Positions 1 to 12,600 of a stretch of 64,000 nt of DNA are shown in pieces. The position numbers and the translations under genes were made by a program. The notes beneath the pieces are model-generated. The model was not told the origin of the DNA. It saw nothing but the letters and a program-made list of their open reading frames with translations, and did not search any database. Position 1 is the first letter of the stretch; every line of letters begins with the position of its first letter. Source of the stretch: Verrucomicrobiota bacterium (lineage in GTDB: Bacteria; Verrucomicrobiota; Kiritimatiellia; SS1-B-03-39; UBA6053); the NCBI GenBank assembly GCA_020831625.1, contig JAFIGD010000012.1:41055-105054 (forward strand). Direction: 5' to 3'.

Positions 1-1
1 G

Positions 2-244
2 CAGGTCACCACGCTCCGGCTGACCCGGATGCTGATGAATCAAAATCTGACGGTGTCCGGATTTCTATTCGCCTCCCCCACCGACGAGGACGGCTTTCTG
101 CGCGCCAGCGTGGAGTACAAATGGTCCGACACCCTCACCACCACTCTGGGCGTGAACGGATTTTTCGGAAACGAACCCGACACCTTTTTCGGCCAGCTTG
201 AAGACAACAGCAACGTATACATCGCCATTCGGCGGTGGATGTAG
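2..244 (+). CDS. C-terminal end of an outer-membrane beta-barrel protein (partial)
   Basis: The reading frame is open from the window edge to a stop at 242-244, so the start lies outside the window. About 80 residues are visible. They alternate polar and hydrophobic positions with aromatic residues, as in amphipathic beta strands (VSGFLFASPT, ASVEYKWSD, TTTLGVNGFFG), and the last strand ends in IAIRRWM. This pattern is typical of the C-terminal strands of an outer-membrane porin or exporter barrel. The exact family cannot be told from this fragment. The ATG codons at 29 and 35 are internal. Confidence 0.6.
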   Translation, partial: QVTTLRLTRMLMNQNLTVSGFLFASPTDEDGFLRASVEYKWSDTLTTTLGVNGFFGNEPDTFFGQLEDNSNVYIAIRRWM

Positions 245-366
245 GGAGAGGTGAGTGGGCCGCACCGCGCCGCCGATGGGAATCTGAATTTGATGAGATG
301 AGACCTGGCGGCGGCGTTGATGGGGTGGTGCGTTCCTGCGGTATTGGGAGTTCCAACACAACATCA

Positions 367-426
367 TCCTAATCCTAATCTTAATCTTAATCTTAATCTT
401 AATCGTAATCGTAATCTTAATCGTAA
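367..426. repeat. Degenerate hexanucleotide tandem repeat (TAATCT/TAATCG)
   Basis: About ten 6-bp units run head to tail between the barrel gene and the DUF2892 gene. They are mostly CTTAAT, with CCTAAT and CGTAAT variants. The unit length is a multiple of three, so open frames across it are low-complexity artefacts (NLNLN or RLRLR). No gene is supported here. Confidence 0.9.
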
Positions 427-495
427 CAATTCCGAACCCGAACCCGATTTCCTCACACCTCTTTCCATCCTCCAACCTCCACCCCCAGGAACATT

Positions 496-684
496 ATGAC
501 CATCGAAAACAAAATCCGTATTCTCGCCGGCACCATGGTGCTGATTTCTTTCACGCTCGGCCGGTATGTCAATCCCGCCTGGCTTTGGCTGAGTGTCTTT
601 GTCGGGGTGAATCTCATTCAAAGCGCGTTCACGCATTTCTGTCCGGCGGAAATGATTCTGAAACGCTTTGCTGAAAAGCACTAA
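496..684 (+). CDS. DUF2892 (YgaP-like transmembrane domain) small membrane protein
   Basis: This 62-residue protein has two hydrophobic helices (about residues 6-22 and 27-45) and the pattern FTHFCPAEMILKRF near the end. That pattern is the signature of the DUF2892 / YgaP transmembrane family, which occurs free-standing or fused to rhodanese domains. No rhodanese domain is fused here. An AGGA element lies about 8 bases before the ATG. The family's role is unclear; it is an inner-membrane protein often linked to sulfur or stress functions. A stem-loop follows the gene. Confidence 0.75.
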   Translation: MTIENKIRILAGTMVLISFTLGRYVNPAWLWLSVFVGVNLIQSAFTHFCPAEMILKRFAEKH

Positions 685-733
685 ATTTTACGTTTTGACT
701 AAACTTTATTTGAGCTGAAGTGTAGTTTGATCT

Positions 734-764
734 AAATCCGTATGGATGGTTTCATACGGATTTT
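734..764 (+). terminator. Stem-loop after the DUF2892 gene
   Basis: An 11-bp perfect inverted repeat (AAATCCGTATG at 734-744, CATACGGATTT at 753-763) with an 8-base loop is followed by only a short T run. It fits a weak intrinsic terminator 50 bases after the DUF2892 stop and just upstream of the next gene. Confidence 0.5.
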
Positions 765-803
765 CAGGATATTTTATTCGATCATTCTACGAAAGCTTGG
801 ATT

Positions 804-3623
804 ATGAACAGACGTGCCCGCAGTGTCGACCGCTTGAAAATCTGTGGAGTTTTATGGGGGGTCGCGTGCCTTATGCCTGTGTCCTTCGGGGAGGATTTGT
901 TTGTTTTCGGTTCGCCGACGGCGATTCTGGCGGGTCAGGAACTGGCCCCGGATTTGGCCACGAGGCCGCTGAGCGAGCGGTTCGGGGCGACCGAAGGGGT
1001 TCCGGAGGGGGTGGCGCCGTGGCGTTTGGCGGGGGTGCGGCAGGACCGGGTGATTCTGCGGTACAGCAACGGGGAACCCCCGGAAATTCTGGAGCGGGCG
1101 CTGATTGCCAATCTGACCCCGGCGAATCTGAACGAGGTCTTTCTGCGCCGGGTGACGGGGATGAGCGACAATCCGAATTTGAGTCTGCTGACGCTGTATA
1201 CCGAGGACGTGGCGCTGGCGGAGCTGGTGGAAGGGTATTCATTTGCGATGGATGTGGACGCGGCGGTTTATGCGGTGGACACCCGCGGCCGGGTCACGGA
1301 GGAGACCTTTGCCGGGGAAGCGGTGGTTTCTTCTCCGGTGGAGTATTCCGTGGAGAATCTGGTTTTGCAGGATGATGACGAGGCGCGGTTTGAGATTTTT
1401 TCGGCGGCCTGGTCTTTTCAGCCGACGGTGGAGATCGATTTCACGATTGTCGGTCATGCGTTGACCCGTTTTGAGGTTTCGGCGCGGGGGCCGTTGTCGG
1501 TGGAGTATGATCTGGGCATTGAAATTCACGGGGGAGTGCGGGAGTGGGGGGGGCGGAGGCATGTGGTGCCCGGAACCGTGGGAGGATCGCTGGCCTATCT
1601 GGGGATGCTGGGAGAGATTCCGCTGTGGGCGGCGCAGCGGAGCCGGCTGGAGGCGGAGTCGCGGCATTTACGGAACTACACTACTACGGTGCGGGGCGGG
1701 ATGGCCGAGGAATTGGAGATCAACTGGTCGGCCCGGTATCAGCCGGAGGAAAATCTGAACGTGTTCTGGCAGCGCACGTTTGTGCCCGGCGGGCCGCAGC
1801 GTTCGCCGAATATCGAGTTTACGGTGACCGAGGGACACCGCATCGGGCGGGCGCGGGGGTATCTATATTTGCATCCCCGTTTTGAGGTCGAGGTGGTCGG
1901 CGTCGGCAGGGTGAAAGTGGATCCGCGTCCTGAACTCAACTTCCGCAATTATCCCTCCACCGAGATGATCAACAAGGATGAACCGGTCAAGGAGTTGGAG
2001 GCACGCCTGGCCTTGTATGGGCGAATGGAACTGGTAAAGGGGACGGACGACTGGCATCTGAACTGGCTGGCGCCTTATGAAATGACGTTTCTGCCGCTGG
2101 CAGATCCGGCGGATGCGGCGGGGGCCCTGCAGTGGCACCGGCAACCGACTCACGCCGGCGTGGTGGCGGGCCATCCCCTTGTCCTGAATGCCCATGCCAC
2201 CGCCGGAGGGACGGAGACGAATTATCAATGGTACAAGGATGGTGCCCCTTTGCCGGGACAAAACCGGTCCCGTCTGGTGATTCCGGAGGCGCAACCTTCC
2301 GATGCCGGGGAATACAGGGTGCAGGTGAGTTCGGGCTCGGCCGCGGCGATGTCCGGTCCGGCGGTGGTGAAAATTTCTCCTTTTCTGCCAGGGGATCCGG
2401 CGGCCAATGCCCCGGAGGGCTTTGTCTATATTCCGGCGGGGACGTTTCAGTTCGGTTCGGACCAGGAATCGTTTCCCTATCAGTTTCTTTATGCGATCAA
2501 GGGGTCGAGTATCTACCGGCCCTTCTATGTGTACGGAACGATGGCGGATATTGATCATGATTTTTGGGAGGAGCATTATCAAAATGCCGACTGGGAAACC
2601 CTGGAATGGTCTTATTTTGATTTGGCCCAGAATTATGTCGATGGCCGGAACGTGGAAAAAATCAGTGCGGAAATGAAAGTGAACCGGAACCTGTTGATTT
2701 CTCCGATGTATGTTTCGAGCACGGCGATGACCTATGCCGAATATCTTGAAATCAGGGATTGGGGGTGGGAGAATGGCTATGCTTTCGGTCCGTTCAGTCA
2801 ATTGTTTCCGCCGGGACCGGGGTCACCTGACAGCCGCTGGCCGGGAGCGGGGGCATCGCCTACAACCAATGAGAACCATCCGGTTACCCAGGTGGCCTGG
2901 TACACGGCGGTGAAAATCGCCAATGCCCGGAGTGAGATGGAGGGCCGGGAACCGGTGTATTACATCCGTCGCGAGGGCGGTCCGAAAGAGGTTTGGCGGA
3001 CCGGAGATTACGTGAAACGAAGCACGGACGGCGATATCATCATCACCGATTTCAGCAAAAACGGGTATCGGCTCCCCAACTATGCCGAGCACAAGTATAT
3101 GAACGCGGCCAACACGACGACGGATTTCTGGGCCGGCAATATGTCCTGGGGGCCGGAATATTTTGGCGACGGGAATCTTTGGGAATCGGAAGCGGAGAAA
3201 GTCGATCCGGTGCTCAATGAGATGACCAATTATCCGGCCTCCTGGATCGAAAATGAGGAGGTCGGTCCCATGACGGTGGAGGTCGACGGACGCCGGGTGA
3301 ATCCTTTCGGTCTGTATCTGACTTCCGGAAATATCCGCGAGTGGGTGAATGACGCGGTCAATGTGGACTGGCGGCGGTGGGAGCCGGACACCGATATCAA
3401 TCCGTTGGTGCGGGATAATTTCCTGACCTATACTTTTCACTACGATCCCGCTCAGAACAGTTTTAACGAGAGAAACCACACAACGCCCCACCGGATGCTG
3501 GCCAATCAGGGCATGTCGCCCTGGTCGCCGTTTTTCCGGTCCAGGATGGGTGAGCGGGCCCATTTGGGCAGTGCCCAGCCGGGATACGGCTTCCGTCTGG
3601 TCCTGAACATCCCCCGAGACTGA
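804..3623 (+). CDS. Secreted Ig-like + FGE-sulfatase (SUMF1-fold) domain protein lacking cysteines
   Basis: This is a 939-residue protein with an N-terminal signal peptide (hydrophobic stretch about residues 13-27). Residues 30-440 are beta-rich and not recognised. An Ig-like domain lies at about 445-523 (TNYQWYKDG, DAGEYRVQV). From about 536 to the end is a formylglycine-generating-enzyme-like domain (FVYIPAGTFQFGS at its start, NGYRLPNYAEHKYM, SGNIREWVND, and GYGFRLVL at its end). True FGEs use active-site cysteines; this domain contains none, and the usual W-C after the NVWEW-type motif is W-V. It is therefore probably a non-catalytic or carbohydrate-binding version. The gene is 29 bases upstream of the giant subtilase and probably co-transcribed with it. 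Confidence 0.75.
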   Translation: MNRRARSVDRLKICGVLWGVACLMPVSFGEDLFVFGSPTAILAGQELAPDLATRPLSERFGATEGVPEGVAPWRLAGVRQDRVILRYSNGEPPEILERALIANLTPANLNEVFLRRVTGMSDNPNLSLLTLYTEDVALAELVEGYSFAMDVDAAVYAVDTRGRVTEETFAGEAVVSSPVEYSVENLVLQDDDEARFEIFSAAWSFQPTVEIDFTIVGHALTRFEVSARGPLSVEYDLGIEIHGGVREWGGRRHVVPGTVGGSLAYLGMLGEIPLWAAQRSRLEAESRHLRNYTTTVRGGMAEELEINWSARYQPEENLNVFWQRTFVPGGPQRSPNIEFTVTEGHRIGRARGYLYLHPRFEVEVVGVGRVKVDPRPELNFRNYPSTEMINKDEPVKELEARLALYGRMELVKGTDDWHLNWLAPYEMTFLPLADPADAAGALQWHRQPTHAGVVAGHPLVLNAHATAGGTETNYQWYKDGAPLPGQNRSRLVIPEAQPSDAGEYRVQVSSGSAAAMSGPAVVKISPFLPGDPAANAPEGFVYIPAGTFQFGSDQESFPYQFLYAIKGSSIYRPFYVYGTMADIDHDFWEEHYQNADWETLEWSYFDLAQNYVDGRNVEKISAEMKVNRNLLISPMYVSSTAMTYAEYLEIRDWGWENGYAFGPFSQLFPPGPGSPDSRWPGAGASPTTNENHPVTQVAWYTAVKIANARSEMEGREPVYYIRREGGPKEVWRTGDYVKRSTDGDIIITDFSKNGYRLPNYAEHKYMNAANTTTDFWAGNMSWGPEYFGDGNLWESEAEKVDPVLNEMTNYPASWIENEEVGPMTVEVDGRRVNPFGLYLTSGNIREWVNDAVNVDWRRWEPDTDINPLVRDNFLTYTFHYDPAQNSFNERNHTTPHRMLANQGMSPWSPFFRSRMGERAHLGSAQPGYGFRLVLNIPRD

Positions 3624-3652
3624 ATTTTTAAGATTTAAACCGGACTATTCTG

Positions 3653-6600
3653 ATGCGTAAACCCATTTCCATTCTGATGTTTCTGACGCTGGCCCTGGCC
3701 GCGCTGCTTTTTTTTATCACCGGAGACCCGGCATCGGCACCGGGTCCCGGAGAGTCCGTGACCCTCCCGGCGGTCGGACAGTCCGTTGACGCGGATGCGG
3801 GTGCCCCGCAGGCTGATGCGGCCGGGCCTGCGGAGCCGCGCGCTGAAGAAGCGGCGGTTGGGCCGGAGGCAGCGGAGAAACCGGCGGAACAGTCGGCTCG
3901 CCGTGCCGAAGATCTGATGCCCGGATATATTCAGGCCGTTGGGCGCCGCCGGGCGGAGCTGCCGCTGGTGACCCACCGTCATGCGGATGCGGACCGTCCG
4001 CTGCCCGCCCACGCGAAGTGGCCGACTGGCGCGACCCGTTCCGTCTCCTGGAGTGAGCCGGGACCGGACGGGGAAATGCGCCGGGTGACGGTTGTGCAGC
4101 CGTCCGATTTGCCGTATCCGGTCCGCGTGGAGGAAATGCTGCATCATGACCCCCGCAATCTGGAGCGCCTGCGGGAGATGCCCGACGCGGTGGAACCCCG
4201 GCATGTGGAGCTGCTGGCGGAGGAAATCGCCGACGCGGTGATGGTGCGTTTGGGCGAGGGGAAAACCGAAGCGGATTTGCGGGCCGCCGCTGCGCGGATT
4301 GGCGCCGAACCCGCACGGGTGCTGAGTCATCGATTGAGCGCCTACCGGATTCAGTTGCCTGAGATTACCCCGGACGGGGCCCCGGAGGCGGTGCTGGCCC
4401 TGGCGGACATCGGGGTGGAAACCGGTTCGCTGCGCACGGTGGAAACCGATTCGATTGTCCGGAAAATGGATTTGGTTCCCAATGATCCGCAGTTTCAGGA
4501 CGGAACCCTTTGGGGGATGAACAACATCAAGGGCCCCGGGGGCTGGGCGATTCAGAACACCGCCGAGGATGTGATCATCGGCGTGATCGATACCGGGGTG
4601 AATTACAACCATCCCGATCTCGGCGACAATATGTGGATCAATCCCAGTCCCGGCAGCTATCCGGGGATCAGCGGAGATATTCACGGAATCAATGCGATTA
4701 CCATGAGCGGGGATCCGATGGATGATCAGGGGCACGGAACCCATGTCGCGGGGACCGTCGCCGCGGTTGGCAACAACGGAGTCGGCGTTGTCGGGGTGGC
4801 CTGGGAGGCACAGATCATGGGATTGAAATTCCTTTCCGCGCAGGGCGGGGGCGCGATTGGGGACGCCATCACCTGTCTGGACTATGCGATCGAAATGGGG
4901 GCGCACCTGACCAACAACTCCTGGGGCGGCGGTCCGCCGAATCAAACCCTCTTTGAACTGATTCAGGATGCGCGCGACGCCGACCAGTTATTTATCGCGG
5001 CGGCGGGAAACAGCGCCAACAACAACGATATCAGTCCAATCTATCCGGCGACCTATCCGGTGGACAATGTCATCGCGGTTTCCGCGATCAACACGGTGGA
5101 GAATTTGGCCAGTTTCTCCACCTTTGGTCCTTCGACGGTCCTTCTGGGCGCACCCGGGACTCAGGTGCATTCCACCTATCATGAAAGTCCGTGGTACCAG
5201 AGCTTCAACGGGACCAGTATGGCGGCTCCCCATGTGGCCGGTGCGGCGGCGCTGATTTTGCAGCATCACAACTTCGAGACCTACGATGTGGTCAAGGCCC
5301 GCCTGACCGAATCGGCGCGGCAAATTCCCGGACTGCAGGGACGGGTCATTACCGAAGGCACGCTGGATCTGCCCGCCGCGTTGAGCGTTGAGGAGGACGG
5401 AAACATGGCGGTCCGTTTGACCGTCCGCGGGCAGCAATCCAGTTCCTTTGTTTTCGCCGGGGAGGACGCGGTGCTGAGCCTTTCGCTGACCGACCTTTTG
5501 CCGGTGAGTGACGCCACCATCACGGCTTCCGCCGACCCGGCGGGACCTCAGGGGGCGAGCATCACTTTTGCTGCCGATCCGGCCGCGCCGGGCGTGTACA
5601 CCGCCGATTATACGCTGCCCACGTTTGCCGGGGGGGAGGAAACGGAAATGGTTGTGTCGCTGAACATCTCCGCGCCCGGAAAAAACACCTACACTGACAA
5701 CGTTGTGGTCGATATCCAAACCCGTCCGGAAAACCGCTTTCTGGCCAGTGCCCTGGAACTGGATGCGGCCAATCCCGGCAGTGTGACCATCAACAACACC
5801 TTTGCCGAAAAAGAACCCGGCGAGCGGGAACGCATCAATTTCCTGCGATTCAGGCGTTCGCTCTGGTACACCTGGACGCCGGAGTCAGTGGCCTCGGTGG
5901 AAATCAACACGCTCGGTTCACTTACCAACGCCGGTTCCGATATGGACACGGTGCTCGCGGTGTATACCTCGCCGGTGTCCGATCCCGGAATGGGCGACCT
6001 GGTGGAGGTGGTGACCAATGCCGATATTTCAGGTGAGAACCGGCTGAGCCGGGTCACCTTTGACGTGCTGGAGCCGGGAACCACCTATTGGATTCAAACC
6101 GGGGACGCCTATCGGGCGGGGGATTTGCAGTTGAATGTGATTCCGGTTTTTGAGGCGCCGATTGTGACGCAGGAGCCTCCGGCTTCGGTGACGGTTTTCG
6201 AGGGATTGCCCCTGCGCCTGAACGCCTTTCTGGCTGGCGCCGACAGTTTTCAGTGGTTGAAAGACGGCCAGCCCTTAAGTGAAGGCGGCCGATTCAGCGG
6301 GACGCAAACCCCCAATCTGGTGGTGGATCCGGCGATTGCGTCCGATGCGGGATCGTATCAACTCCGGGCGACCAATCAAAACGGTTCCCAAACCACCCCT
6401 GCCGCGGTGGTGACGGTGCAAACGCCGACCGGACTGTCCTCCTGGACGCGGCAGGATCCGCAGCCGACGGGGAACGATTTGGGCGGCATCGCCCACGGAG
6501 CCGGACGAAAGGTGACGGTGGGCAGTCAGGGAACGCTTTTGGTGCGTTCCGACGGCGCGGCGGAATGGGAGCGGGTGAGTACCGGGACCGATGCCCGGTT

Positions 6601-9600
6601 GAACGATGTGCTTTTTCATGCGGGACAGGGCTTTATCGCGGTGGGGGACGGGGGAACGATTCTGGTCAGTTCCGACGGAGGCAGTTGGACCACGGCCGCC
6701 AGCGGCACCGGTCAGGCCCTGCGGGCGGTCGCAACCAACGGCAGCAAATATGTGGCCGTGGGCGGGGACTATCTGGAGGGGATTGTTTTGGAAAGCGCCG
6801 ACGGCCAGACCTGGACGGACCGGACACCGGCGGGTCTGGAATCGGTTCTTTACAGCGTGGTTTGGGCGGGAACCCGCTTTGTCGCGGTCGGCGGGCACTG
6901 GCGGACCGATACCGGGATTGTGATGGACAGCGGCGACGGGATTTCCTGGACGGAGCATTCCCTGAATGACGTGCCCACTCTGCATGGCGTGTCCCATGAT
7001 GGCGGCACCCTGGTGGCGGTCGGGGGCGACTGGCTGGAACCGGTGATCCTGCTCAACACCGGCGCGACTTCGTGGGACGAGGCGATGGTCCCTTCGGAGG
7101 AAACGCTTTATGGCGTGGGTCAGGCCGGAACTCTCTGGCTGGCTTTCGGTGAGCGGGGAACGCTGTTGAGCAGTGCCGACGGCCTGAACTGGACGTCGCT
7201 GGACAGCGGCACCGATTTCGCCCTGCGCGGGGCGGTATGGGACGGTACTGATTTTACCCTGGTCGGTGACGGCGGGGTCATTCTGGAAAGCGGGGACGGG
7301 GCTGTCTGGACGCTGCAAAATCCCGGAACGCGTGTTTCCCTGGAGGACATTGACGGAGGCGGACTCGGGTTGATGACGGTGGGAGAAAAGGGTGCCGCAC
7401 GTTTTTCCGCAGACGGATTGAACTGGCAGGACGCCTCCTTCACGCCGGGACAGCGTTTTCTGGGTGTGGCCACAAACGGCTCGGTGTTTGTGAAAGTCGG
7501 GCAGGGCGGGGACATTCTCTCCAGTTCCAACAACGGGGACAGTTGGACATCCCGTTTCAGTAAGGAGAATCGAGCCTTGGAAGCGGTCACCCGGGGCAAT
7601 GTGTTTGTCGCGGTGGGTTCCGGCGGGACGATTGTGAGCAGCAGCAACGGCACCTCCTGGACGGAGCGCACTTCGCCGACCTCCCTGCGCCTGCGGGCGG
7701 TGGCCTACAATGGCTCCGAATGGCGGGCGGTCGGTCAGGACGGGGTGATTCTCGGCAGCGGCAACGGCAGCAGCTGGCAGATGGTTCACTCCGGGCTCGG
7801 CACCACCCTGCGCGGAATCACCCACAATGGCGACGACTGGATTGCCGTCGGCGACGGCGGGGCGATTTGGCTGAGTGTGGACGGAAACGACTGGAACCAA
7901 ATTTCCCCGCCCGCGAACCGCACCCTGCACGCGGTCACTTCCGGCGGCGGCACCACCTTTGCGGTGGGTTCCGGCGGAACGCTTCTGACCAGTGCGGATG
8001 GTCTGGTCTGGGAAAAACGCAACACCCGGGTGAGCGCGAACCTGCTCGGGGCCGCCTACAACGACGGACTCCTGGTTGCAGTCGGCGGGATGGGGACGGT
8101 TTTGACCTCGGTGGCACTGGATACAGTGGCGACTCCGGAGATTTCGCCAGACTCGGTGGGCAATGAGGCATCGGTGGTGGTGACCCTGACCACGGCCACG
8201 GAAGGCGCGGATATTTTCTATACGCTGGATGGCTCGGAGCCGACCCCGTCGTCGACGCCGTACATCAACCCTTTCACGCTGACGAATCCGACCCCCGTCA
8301 AAGCCCGCGCCTTCAAGGAAGGCATGGAGGCCAGCGGTCTGGCGGAGCGCACCTATTTCCTGCAGGGGGCGCCGTTTATTCTTGAGCCCGCGAAGGATTT
8401 GGCCCTGGCCGTGGGCGGCAGCGGCAACCTGATGCCGGTGATTTCCGGCGATGAGCCGATGACGTTTCGATGGGAAACCTCCGCCGATCCCGCCGGCCCC
8501 TGGACTGCGGTTCCGGGCGGCGACAGCGGGATCCTTTCGTTTACGAACGCGCAGTCCGGCGATGCCGGGCACTACCGGCTGTTGGTGGAGAATGCGGTCG
8601 ATGAGCTTGTCAGCGATCCGGTCCGGGTCTGGGTGTGGGAGGTTCCGGCCATTACCACGCAGCCGCAGGATGTGACGGTGGGTTCCGGGAGTCCGGTTAC
8701 CCTGACTGTCGAAGCGAGCGGGGGAGGACCCCTTTCGTATCAGTGGCGCAAGGACGGGGAGCCGATTTCCGGGGCCACCGGCGCAAGCTACACCCTCAGC
8801 TCGGCCAGCCTCACGGCTTCCGGAGTCTATTCGGTCGAAGTCAGCAGTCCGGTGGGCAGTGTGGTGAGTGACAACGCCACGTTAACGGTGGGGATTCCCC
8901 CCCGTTTTCTGACGCAGCCGCAACCGCTGACCCGCGCCGCCGGGGACAGCGCGGCGCTCTCGGTCTCCCTTTCGGGATCCGAACCGATGACGGTGGAATG
9001 GCAGTTTCAAGCCGGCGGATCCGGGGACTTTATCTCTTTGGGCGTTACTACTCCGACCCTCACGCTGAATGATGCAAGTGGCGCCGACAGTGGCAACTAC
9101 CGGGTCGTGGCGAGCAATGCGTACGGCAGTCGAACCAGTGAAGAAGCGGTTCTTACGGTGCTCGAAGTCCCGACAATTACCGCGCAGCCTTCCGACACTT
9201 CGATTATCCTGAGTCAGTCCGGCGGATTCAGTGTGGGGGTGTCCGGCGCCGAACCGTTCAGCTATCAATGGCTCAAGAACGGGAATGTTGTTCCCGGGGG
9301 AACCGGAAGCACGCTGGCGTTTGCTTCCGTACAGGCTGAGGACGGCGCCGGCTATTCGGTTTTGGTCTCAAATGAGGTCGGTGCGGTGCAGAGCGCGTCC
9401 GCGACGCTGACGGTTCTTTTCCCGGCGGTGATTACCGGGCAGCCGACCGAACAGGATGTGGAAATCGGGCAGAACGGGACCTTTACCGTGACCGCCGCCG
9501 GAACCGACCTGACCTACCAATGGCAGGAGAATCTTGAGGGAAGCTGGACGGACTTGACCGGTGAGGAGAGCCCTCAGCTGGTGCTCAGTGCAGTGACCAA

Positions 9601-12600
9601 AGAGGACGACGACGGACGGCAATTCCGGGTGATCGTGGACAACGCCTATGGCGATCCCGCAATCAGCTCGGTCGCTGCGCTGAATGTCCTGGAGGCGCCT
9701 TCGATCGTGGCGGATCCGCAGTCGCAGAGCATTGTGCTGGGCCAGTCGGTCACCTTTGAAGTCGAGGTTGACGGTGACGAGCCTTTGAGCTACCGCTGGC
9801 GGCGCAACGGGTCCAATATCAGTGGAGCCACATCCTCCACGTACACGATCAATTCTGTCACCGCCAACCGCGACGGCGATGTGTACACCGTGCGGGTAAC
9901 CAATCCGGTCGGCGAAGTGATCAGTGCGGGGGCGGCCCTGACGATTCTGTATCCGCCGACGATCCTGAATCAACCGAACAGTCAGGTGGCCGCGGTTGGC
10001 GACACGGTGACCTTTTCGGTGCTGGCCGACGGCGATCCCACGCTGTTGTATCAATGGCGGAAGGACGGGGCCGATATCGACGGGGCCAACGGGGCCAGCC
10101 TGACTCTGGAGGATGTCGACACCGGCGATGCCGCCGATTATTCGGTGGAGGTGACCAACGATTACGGGAACGCCACCTCCAGCAACGCCACCCTCACGGT
10201 GCGGGAGTCGCTGGATTTTGTTCATGCCGTCCGCATCACCTTTGACGGCTACACCGACAGCGAAGTGCTGACGAATTTCCCGGTTCCGGTGAAGCTGAAC
10301 AACGGGATTCTTGGATTTGACTACGACGGCTTTGTTTCCGAAGAGGGCGGCGATCTGCGCTTCTGGACCTCCGATCTGCAGCCGCTCGTTTACGAGATCG
10401 AGCAATGGGATACGGACGGTGATTCCTATGTATGGGTCCGTCTGCCCGAGTTGGCGCAGGGAACGTTCATTTATGCCAGCTGGGGTGATGCCGAGGCGAA
10501 TCCGGTTCCCAACAGCCCGGAATATACCTGGACCGGGGATTTCCTCGCGGCCTGGCATTTGCATACCGATCCTGAAAACACCCCGGACAGCGCCAATCTG
10601 GTTTCCGACAACAGCGGAAGCCTGGACACCACGCAGACCTCTGTGAACCCGGCCCTGGTTCCGGGGGTGATCGGACCGGGGTTTGAAATCCGCAACAACA
10701 GCACCCACCGGGTGCTCATCAGCAATGACTCCCACCTGGCTGAACGGGATCAGGCGACGTTTTCCTTCTGGTACCGACGGGATATTACCGGCGGTCCGAA
10801 CGGAGAGATTTTCGCGCATGCGCGGTCCGGCATCAACCGCCGCATCGGCTATTATTGGGGCGGGTCCGATTATGATGACGGCATCGCGTTTTATCCCCGG
10901 GTGGCCAGCGGGACCGTAAACAGTCCGGATCTCTACAGCGGAACCCTGAGCGTGGGGCAATGGTATCATGTCGCGGTGACTCAGGACCGAAGCGGGAACA
11001 ATGCGGATTTCCGACTTTACATTGACGGTGTCGAAGTGGACACGGCCTTAAACCGCAGCTTGAACAGCAGCGACCGGTGGATCCTGGAGCCGAACCGGTT
11101 GATTGGCGGATCGTTCCCGGATTCAACTCCCAACGCCACCCTCGATGAAATGCGGATGGCCTCGACGGTGCGTTCCCCGGCGTGGATCAGGGCGGAATAT
11201 CTGTCGATGAATGATCCGCACAGTTTCGGAACCTACGAACCCGCGACGGTGATTCCGAACACCCCGATTATCACCATGGTGACCCCCGCCGCCGATACGG
11301 TTCGAATTCCCGGGGACGTGGGGATGCTTCTGGAGGCGGAAGTTACTGAGCCGGTTGAAGAAAGCGGGGCTCTGGCCTACACCTGGACCGCGCTGACCGG
11401 GCCCGGCCCGGTTGCCTTCAGTGACCCGAACGGGCTGTCCACCGCCGCGGCGTTCAGCGGACTTGGCGAATACATCCTGCGGCTCGACGTGACCAATACC
11501 GAAGACTCGTCCTTGAACGCCGAGAAACTCCTGACGGTTATCGTGACCGACGAGGAATTCAGTGGCGGCGGGGGATCGAGTGAATGGAGTGGTGCCGCCC
11601 TGGGACTCGAAGGCGGCGGTTTCTCCTTTGAAGGCGGGGAAATGGTTCTGGAAGCGCAGAATGAAAACGGTTCCCTCGGCAGTGACGGGATCAATGGTGA
11701 TTTGGATATCGCTTATTTTGTCTCGGTTCCAGTCACCGGGGACGGCGTGTTAACCGCGCGTTTAACGCAGAACGGAGCAACCTCCGGAATCAGTAACATC
11801 TGGTCCAGTATGGTGGGCCTCATGATTCTGGATGATCCGGAAGAAACCAACACCGCGAAGTTTGCCTCGACCCTGGCGCAGCAGCGCTCCACCGGGATTA
11901 ATGATTTTCAAACCTTTACCCGGTCCTCCCCGTCACAAAGCGGCGGGCTCCGCCAATTGCGCACCTATGAAACCGGTACGGGCCCGGTCCGGCTGCGGAT
12001 TCAACGAACCGGCAACACCATTCAGTCGTTTGTCGAAAACACCGGCGGAACCTGGCAGGAGTTGTACACCGCGACCATGACCGGGTTGTCCGAAGAGGTT
12101 CATGTTGGGTTTTACCTCACCAGTTGGGCGCAGGACCACACCGCGACCTTTGACCAGATCGAACTCGATTTTGCCGGTGAAGCCGCCGACAACATCGGCC
12201 CCTGGGTTTTTGCCGGGGCGGATGCTTTCGGCGTGCGGGACGAAGCGATTACGCTGTACGGGGAGATGGAGGATGACGGGTTGCCTGATCCTCCGGGCGA
12301 AGTGACCCTGGCATGGGCCCAACTCAGCGGTCCGGAAACGGTCAGTCTGTCCGATCCTTCGGCCCTGCAACCGGCCTTTACGGCCAGCGTGAACGGGGAA
12401 TACCGTTTCCGCCTGGCAGCCAATGACGGCGAGGTGACGACTTTCGCGGACGTGACCATCGATGTGCAGGGCAGCAATCCGGTGGCGTTTACCAGTGAAC
12501 CGGTGGTCAATGCGGTGGTGGGCGAAGCGTACAGCTATACCGCAACCTTTACCGGTGGCGATGAAGCGACGCTCAATTTTAACGCCCCGGGTCTGCCCGA

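Noticed and set aside
6275..8572. Open frame of 765 codons opposite the giant subtilase
   Set aside because: It lies within the repeated BNR-like region and reads as repeated arginine/histidine-rich strings with no domain.
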